From: Corynebacterium tuberculostearicum
Lineage (GTDB): Bacteria > Actinomycetota > Actinomycetes > Mycobacteriales > Mycobacteriaceae
Length of the DNA stretch: 64,000 bases
Assembly: GCF_016894265.1 (NCBI RefSeq)
Contig: NZ_CP069791.1
Span: forward strand, 1,302,001-1,366,000
Reading direction: 5' to 3'
Each line of letters starts with the position of its first letter. Position 1 is the first letter of the stretch. The notes below the pieces were generated by a model. The model had not been told where the DNA came from and did not search any database. It was given only the letters and a program-made list of their open reading frames with translations. Made by a program: the position numbers and the translations under genes. Below, piece by piece: positions 59,223-64,000 of the stretch.

Positions 59223-61187
59223 ATGAATTCTTTATGGTTATGGATCGGCATTGCGATCGTCGTGATCGTGCTGATTATTCTTTTCGTGGTAATCGGCAAA
59301 AAGCGCGGCGACGCCAAGAAGGTGTCCTTTGATAAGCCTGCTGAGGAAGAACCGAAGCAGCTGACCCAGGAGCAAAAGTCCGGCAACTATCAAGCCAAGT
59401 CCGGCTTTAACTTCGCTCCTGCTGGCGGCGCTAAGGAAGCGCAGAAAGCCCCGGTTCAGGCGGACAAGCCGGCTCAAGCACAGCAGGCAGCTAAGGCAGA
59501 GCCGAACGCTGCAGAACCGAATGCTACTGACATCGCCAATGAGCAGCTCAGCGGCAAGACCTCGCAGCCGAAGGAAAAGCCGCAGGCACAGGCTAAGCCG
59601 CAGGCTGATAAGCCACAGTCTGCTCAGCCCACGGCCGATGCCGCGGCAAACAAGCCCGTGGCCGACAAGCCTGTGGCCGAAAAGCCCGTGGCAGAGGAAC
59701 CAGAAACCAAACCGGCACAACAGCAGCGGAAGCCGGCGAAGACCGACAAGCCGGCAGAGCCTACTAAGCAGGCCCAGGCCCAAGCGCCAGCGGAGGAGAA
59801 GAAGCAAGCGGCAGAATCTTCCGCTGATAAGGCAGATAAACCACAGTCCAAGGGAACTGGCGCTGCGGCCGCGGCTGCTGCTGGCGCGGCAGGCGTAGCG
59901 GGTGCGGCAGCTGGGGCGTCGGAAAGCGAAGAATCGCACGCGGACCGTGCCCCAGAAAAAGCTGAGCAGCCAGAAGCTGCACCCAAGGCAGAAGAGCCGG
60001 CAGCTGCCGAAAAGGCAGAAGATCCAGAAGACGTTGTCTCCGTGGAAAATGCCGAGGTAGAAGAGGAGTCCCCAGTCTTCGACGAGGTTGTTGAAGACAA
60101 TGATGCCGAAGACATCGAAGAGCGAGTGGACGACCGCGAGGAAGCCGAAGAGGCCGCAGCTGCTGCCGAGGCACAAACCGGTGCAGCAGAAGCCGCCAAG
60201 GAACAGACCGAAGTTCCAACGGGTGAGCCTGCCCCAGCACCAGCTCCGCAGGATGATATCGCACCCGCCGGTGGACGTCTTGGCCGCTTGCGTGGCCGCC
60301 TTTCGCGCTCGCAAAATGCCATCGGCCAGGGGCTTATGGGAATTTTGTCCGCAGGCGATCTGGATGAAGATGCCTGGGAGGAAGTTGAAGATACGCTCAT
60401 CATGGCGGATTTGGGTACCAAGTCCACGATGAAGGTGACTGATTCCCTGCGCGAGAAGATTGCAGAGCGCGGCGTTTCCAGCGAGGATGAAGCCCGTGCT
60501 ATGCTGCGCGAATGCCTGATTGAAGCAGGCCACCCAGAGATGGATCGTTCCATTAAGGCTATGCCGAATGAGGGCAAGCCAGCCATCGTCATGGTCGTCG
60601 GCGTGAACGGCACCGGCAAAACCACAACCACCGGCAAGCTTGCTCGCGTGCTGGTATCCATGGGCCACAAGGTCCTTTTGGGTGCTGCCGATACTTTCCG
60701 TGCTGCGGCCGCTGATCAGCTTGAGACGTGGGGCCGCCGCGTTGGCGCCGATACCGTGCGCGGCAAGGAAGGTGCCGACCCAGCATCTGTAGCCTTCGAT
60801 GCGGTAGCAACCGGCGTGGAACAGCAAGTAGATGTGGTCTTGGTCGACACCGCAGGCCGCCTTCACACCTCCACGGACTTGATGGACCAGCTGGGCAAGG
60901 TCAAGCGCGTGGTGGAGAAGAAGACCGATGTGGACGAGGTCCTGCTGGTATTGGATGCCACGGTGGGGCAAAATGGCCTTACGCAGGCACGAATCTTCCG
61001 CGAGGTAGTAGATATCACCGGTGTGGTTCTTACCAAGCTGGATGGTACTGCCAAGGGCGGAATCGTCTTCCAGGTACAAGAAGAATTGGGCGTACCAGTC
61101 AAGCTTGTGGGCTTGGGCGAAGGCGCCGATGATCTCGCGCCATTCGAGGTTGAAGGCTTCGTCGACGCCCTGTTGGGTGAGAAGTAG
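59223..61187 (+). CDS. ftsY: Signal recognition particle receptor FtsY with long acidic N-terminal region
   Basis: 654 aa. GTPase that docks ribosome-SRP complexes at the membrane. An N-terminal hydrophobic helix (about 3-23) anchors it, as in other actinobacterial FtsY. Residues about 35-340 are low-complexity (Ala, Pro, Lys, Gln, Glu), first basic and then strongly acidic. The NG domain begins near 350: 'GRLGRLRGRLSRSQNAIG', G1 'GVNGTGKTTTTGKLA', 'DTFRAAAADQL', G3 'DTAGR', G4 'TKLDGTAKGG', and the final 'GLGEGADDLAPF'. The A region is about twice the length of that in E. coli. Confidence 0.96.
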   Translation: MNSLWLWIGIAIVVIVLIILFVVIGKKRGDAKKVSFDKPAEEEPKQLTQEQKSGNYQAKSGFNFAPAGGAKEAQKAPVQADKPAQAQQAAKAEPNAAEPNATDIANEQLSGKTSQPKEKPQAQAKPQADKPQSAQPTADAAANKPVADKPVAEKPVAEEPETKPAQQQRKPAKTDKPAEPTKQAQAQAPAEEKKQAAESSADKADKPQSKGTGAAAAAAAGAAGVAGAAAGASESEESHADRAPEKAEQPEAAPKAEEPAAAEKAEDPEDVVSVENAEVEEESPVFDEVVEDNDAEDIEERVDDREEAEEAAAAAEAQTGAAEAAKEQTEVPTGEPAPAPAPQDDIAPAGGRLGRLRGRLSRSQNAIGQGLMGILSAGDLDEDAWEEVEDTLIMADLGTKSTMKVTDSLREKIAERGVSSEDEARAMLRECLIEAGHPEMDRSIKAMPNEGKPAIVMVVGVNGTGKTTTTGKLARVLVSMGHKVLLGAADTFRAAAADQLETWGRRVGADTVRGKEGADPASVAFDAVATGVEQQVDVVLVDTAGRLHTSTDLMDQLGKVKRVVEKKTDVDEVLLVLDATVGQNGLTQARIFREVVDITGVVLTKLDGTAKGGIVFQVQEELGVPVKLVGLGEGADDLAPFEVEGFVDALLGEK

Positions 61188-61202
61188 TAGCTAAGCTTGT
61201 AG

Positions 61203-61254
61203 CTCCCCCTGCATATCGGGTGCCACGTACGTGCGCCACGGTGTGCTGGGGGAG
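61203..61254 (+). terminator. Imperfect hairpin after ftsY, possible terminator
   Basis: CTCCCCCTGCA (61203-61213) pairs with TGCTGGGGGAG (61244-61254) with one mismatch; the loop can fold further around GGTGCCACG/CGTGCGCC. A CCTTCGTTTTC tail follows, so termination is possible but not certain. Confidence 0.45.
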
Positions 61255-61335
61255 TCCTTCGTTTTCATGGGCGAGTTATAGCGTGCAGTAATCTCGCGAA
61301 TTCTTTTCGCTCTCATCTCGCTGTCGGTTCGCAGA

Positions 61336-61362
61336 CTATGCAAATAGGCCTATGCAATAGGC
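61336..61362. repeat. Direct repeat of CTATGCAA(A)TAGGC
   Basis: CTATGCAAATAGGC (61336-61349) is followed at once by CTATGCAATAGGC. Each copy is itself a CTAT...ATAG inverted repeat, and the junction forms ATAGGCCTAT. The symmetry suggests a two-site operator. Confidence 0.5.
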
Positions 61363-61504
61363 GCGGGAATAAGTCCTGCTGAGCGCCTGTGAATTCTCTG
61401 CCTGCGAGCGTAATTGTGGCGGTTGTACTCGCCTTTTATGAAACGTAGAGGAATGCTGCAATGTGGTTTGACCTTGGCGGGAATGGTAGCCTGAAAGGGC
61501 TGTA

Positions 61505-61527
61505 TTTAATGCGAAATCCGCATTAAA
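61505..61527. promoter_or_regulatory. Perfect inverted repeat TTTAATGCG-N5-CGCATTAAA upstream of mrpA
   Basis: 9-bp arms around AAATC, ending 31 nt before the GTG start of mrpA. Possible repressor or activator site, or a 5' leader hairpin if transcription begins upstream at the TGGTAGCCT box. Confidence 0.55.
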
Positions 61528-61558
61528 CCTAGACCAAGGTTCGTGAGGCAAGTATTTC

Positions 61559-64000
61559 GTGACGCTACTTTATGCAGTCCTCCTCGCGGCGCTGGCAGTG
61601 ATCTTGGCACCGGTAACCGTAAAGGTTATTGACCGAAAGGCAGGCTATCCACTAGCTGGCCTTTTTCTTATTGCAGCGGTCCTCATCGCCAAGGAATTTC
61701 CTGCCATTGCAGCCGGGGAGGAATTAAGTTTCCACGCCACTTGGGTGCGTGATTTCATCGCACCAGGCGTCGACGTAAGTTTTGCTCTCCGCGGGGACGC
61801 GTTGAGCATCTTCTTCGCTATGTTGGCACTGGTCATTGGCGCCGTCGTTTTCACTTATTCGGCGGCCTATCTGCCCAAGAATGAGGGCAACACCAGCTTT
61901 TATACCTTGATGACAGCGTTCACGCTGTCCATCTTGTTGCTGGTTCTGGCCAACGACGTGGTGGTTTTGTTCCTTGCCTGGGAGCTAGTCTCCTTGGCTT
62001 CGTTTATGTTGATCGCTCGCTCCGGTTCCGGCGGCGAGGCTGGTTCGCAGCGCACCTTAATCCTGACCTTTATTGGCGGATTGACCCTGCTGACTGGCTT
62101 GGGTATTGCCGCGACGGTGACCGGATCGACTACCGTATCTGCCATCTTGGCGTCCCCTGTATGGACGGAACGCCCAGGGGTAACGGCAGCCGTAGCCGTG
62201 TTGATTGCGGCGTCCGCCTTTACCAAGGCGGCGCAGTTCCCATTCCATTTCTGGTTGCCAGAGGCTATGGCCGCCGCCACGCCGGTATCGGCTTTCCTTC
62301 ACGCGGCAGCGGTGGTCAAGGCCGGTGTGTACCTGCTTATTCGCTTTTCCACCATCTTCCACGATGTGGCGGTGTGGAATTGGTTGCTCATCGTCGTAGG
62401 CATGGGCACCGCGGTCATGTCCGCGGTATTTGCAGTGCAGAAGACGGATCTGAAAAAGCTTACGGCCTATTCCACCGTCTCCCATCTGGGCTGGATCGTT
62501 GCCACCATCGGTGTGGGCACCCCGTTCGCTATCGCCGCAGCGCTGGTCCACACTCTGGCGCACGCGCTGTTTAAGTCCTCGCTGTTTATGCTCATTGGCG
62601 TCATCGACCACGAGGCTGGGTCGCGCGATATTCGCCGCCTTGGACCGCTGTGGAATAAGATGCCGTGGACCTTCGGTTCCGTAGTAATCGGTGCAGCCTC
62701 GATGGCTGCGGTGCCACCGCTTTTGGGCTTTGTGTCCAAGGAAGGAATGCTTACCGCGTTTGAAGACGCCCCGATTGGCGGCGCGGGCCAGGTAATCCTT
62801 CTCATCGTTGCCGGTATCGGTGCTTTCTTTACCTTTACTTACTCCGCAAAGATTGTCTTCGGCGCCTTCTTTGACGGACCTCGCGACATGGGAGATGTCC
62901 ATGAAGCACCAGTGTCGCTGTGGCTACCTGCAGCTTTGCCGGGCTTTATGTCTCTGCCGCTGGTATTTGTGCTCGGGCTCTTTGATGCCCCGATCGATGA
63001 TGCAGTGGCTGCCGTGGGATTGGAGCATCATTCGCACCTTGCCCTCTGGCACGGGCTCAACGTTCCTTTCCTTATCTCGCTAGTGGTCCTCATCCTCGGT
63101 ATTGCCGGTATCTTTGCCCGCAAGAAGATGTGGGCAAGCTTTGAAGCCCACGAGTTCATGCCGCGTAGCGGCAATGATTTGCTGTACTCCTTGATGAAGG
63201 GCTGCTCCCAGTTGGGGCGCGTCTTGGGCAAGATGTCCGACTCGCATAATCCATCCCGCCACATGCTGCCGATTGTCATTTTGATCATCGTGCTGGTTGC
63301 CACCACCCTCATCCGCGATGGCGTCGACGGGGTAGCACTGCAGCCACGGGTGGATGGTTTGGATAACCCATGGGACCTGCTGCCACTGGGCATCATCGCC
63401 CTAGCGATGTTTGGACTAGTGCGCACCCAGAACCGCTTGACGGGTGCCATCATGATTGGCATTGCCGGCTCGGGCGTGACCCTGCAGATGTTCCTGCTGG
63501 GCGCACCTGACGTGGCGCTGACCCAGTTTATGGTGGAGGCCCTGTCCGTCATCGTCATGATGATGGTGCTGCGCTACCTGCCAGAAACCTTCCATCCGGT
63601 GAAGAACAAATCCCGCAAGACCGGCTCCATCGTCATTGCGGTCTTGGCCGGTGTGGCTGCGTTCCTGGGCGTGTGGGGACTCATGGGCCGCCACGAGCGC
63701 TCCGATTTGGCCATGTGGTACCTGGACAATGCTCCGGATATCACCGGCGGCGACAATGTTGTCGCTACTATCATCGTGGAATTCCGTGCACTCGATACCT
63801 TGGGCGAGCTTTCCGTTCTGGGTATGGCTGCGGTGGTTATTGCAGCCATCACTACGACGTTGCCGCGATTCCCGTTCAAGTCGGGTACACGCCCAGCACC
63901 GTTTGGCCAGTCCCAGCTGAACTCCGTGCCATTGCGCAAGGGCGTGCACGTTGTCATCCCGCTGTTGGTCATTATGTCCGTCATCGTTTTCTTCCGCGGG
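61559..64000 (+). CDS. mrpA: Mrp-type Na+/H+ antiporter subunit A, 3' end outside window
   Basis: 814 codons are open to the end of the window from GTG 61559. The product is a multispanning protein homologous to NuoL: 'YSAAYLPKNEGNTSFYTLMTAF', 'LFLAWELVSLASFMLIAR', 'AQFPFHFWLPEAMAAATPVSAFLHAAAVVKAGVYLL' (with the conserved Lys and His residues) and 'KLTAYSTVSHLGWI'. The last part, 'LTGAIMIGIAGSGVTLQMFLLGAPDVALTQFMVEA', is the MrpA C-terminal (DUF4040/MbhD) region. It exchanges Na+ for H+ in a complex with other Mrp subunits, presumably encoded downstream. Confidence 0.93.
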   Translation, partial: MTLLYAVLLAALAVILAPVTVKVIDRKAGYPLAGLFLIAAVLIAKEFPAIAAGEELSFHATWVRDFIAPGVDVSFALRGDALSIFFAMLALVIGAVVFTYSAAYLPKNEGNTSFYTLMTAFTLSILLLVLANDVVVLFLAWELVSLASFMLIARSGSGGEAGSQRTLILTFIGGLTLLTGLGIAATVTGSTTVSAILASPVWTERPGVTAAVAVLIAASAFTKAAQFPFHFWLPEAMAAATPVSAFLHAAAVVKAGVYLLIRFSTIFHDVAVWNWLLIVVGMGTAVMSAVFAVQKTDLKKLTAYSTVSHLGWIVATIGVGTPFAIAAALVHTLAHALFKSSLFMLIGVIDHEAGSRDIRRLGPLWNKMPWTFGSVVIGAASMAAVPPLLGFVSKEGMLTAFEDAPIGGAGQVILLIVAGIGAFFTFTYSAKIVFGAFFDGPRDMGDVHEAPVSLWLPAALPGFMSLPLVFVLGLFDAPIDDAVAAVGLEHHSHLALWHGLNVPFLISLVVLILGIAGIFARKKMWASFEAHEFMPRSGNDLLYSLMKGCSQLGRVLGKMSDSHNPSRHMLPIVILIIVLVATTLIRDGVDGVALQPRVDGLDNPWDLLPLGIIALAMFGLVRTQNRLTGAIMIGIAGSGVTLQMFLLGAPDVALTQFMVEALSVIVMMMVLRYLPETFHPVKNKSRKTGSIVIAVLAGVAAFLGVWGLMGRHERSDLAMWYLDNAPDITGGDNVVATIIVEFRALDTLGELSVLGMAAVVIAAITTTLPRFPFKSGTRPAPFGQSQLNSVPLRKGVHVVIPLLVIMSVIVFFRG

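Larger units (their letters stand above)
61188..61558. other. 371-nt intergenic region between ftsY and mrpA
   Basis: No convincing gene. It contains, in order, an imperfect long hairpin (61203-61254), a double CTAT-type repeat (61336-61362), a candidate extended -10 box (TGGTAGCCT around 61490) and a perfect inverted repeat (61505-61527). Given the size and content it looks like a control region for the Mrp operon. Confidence 0.55.

Noticed and set aside
59238..61079. 613-codon open frame antisense to ftsY
   Set aside because: Low-complexity Leu/Cys/Arg-rich product arising from the Ala/Glu/Lys repeats of ftsY on the other strand.
61188..61558. tRNA or other standard structured RNA in the ftsY-mrpA gap
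   Set aside because: No cloverleaf, no GTTC-type T-loop and no match to SRP or tmRNA features was found by eye.

Overview
The window is high-GC actinobacterial DNA from a Corynebacterium. Gene content and order match the genus: lspA-rluD-dnaE1, ilvA, a hisDCB...hisHA-impA-hisFI operon followed by lgt and pyk, NADP-dependent gdh, and the sepIVA-like/DUF177/rnc/mutM/smc/ftsY block. Many start codons sit 6-8 nt behind a TANNNT -10 box with no Shine-Dalgarno, as expected for leaderless corynebacterial mRNAs. I cannot name the species.

1-12.4 kb: 3' end of dinB, an asparaginase, two lipoproteins, lspA and rluD (lipoprotein maturation and rRNA modification), an HNH protein, rarD divergent from dnaE1, and a MetE-like methionine synthase preceded by a perfect McbR-type operator. 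12.4-25.7 kb: two secreted proteins, ilvA, a YigZ protein, an S4-domain protein, a small (p)ppGpp synthetase, an exonuclease-BRCT fusion, glgX with a TetR regulator, a lipoprotein with a Lys-Asp repeat, and a YbjN protein.

25.8-37.8 kb: one long, tightly coupled histidine operon. It includes a 55-aa membrane protein and an MFS carrier between hisB and hisH. It continues into a TIGR02234 membrane protein and a TrpC homologue that has lost catalytic residues, probably relics of the ancestral actinobacterial trp operon. lgt and pyk follow.

37.9-42.8 kb is the accessory region. A CDF zinc-type exporter with its own promoter is followed by a decayed IS1634-family transposase, a truncated IS256-family copy, an almost complete IS256-family copy, and the 3' half of an alkaline phosphatase gene with an internal stop.

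42.8-61.2 kb returns to core genes: glycogen phosphorylase, an M20 amidohydrolase, glycerate kinase, gdh, then sepIVA-like, DUF177, rnc, mutM, an alanine/sodium symporter, acyP, smc and ftsY. The last 2.4 kb is the start of an Mrp Na+/H+ antiporter subunit A gene that runs off the window. Between ftsY and mrpA lies a 371-nt gap with several symmetrical sequences that look like control sites.

I saw no tRNA, rRNA, CRISPR array, prophage or defence island. The less ordinary signals are the decayed trpC, the nested IS region, a shared C-terminal tail on secreted proteins, and several unassigned operator-like palindromes.
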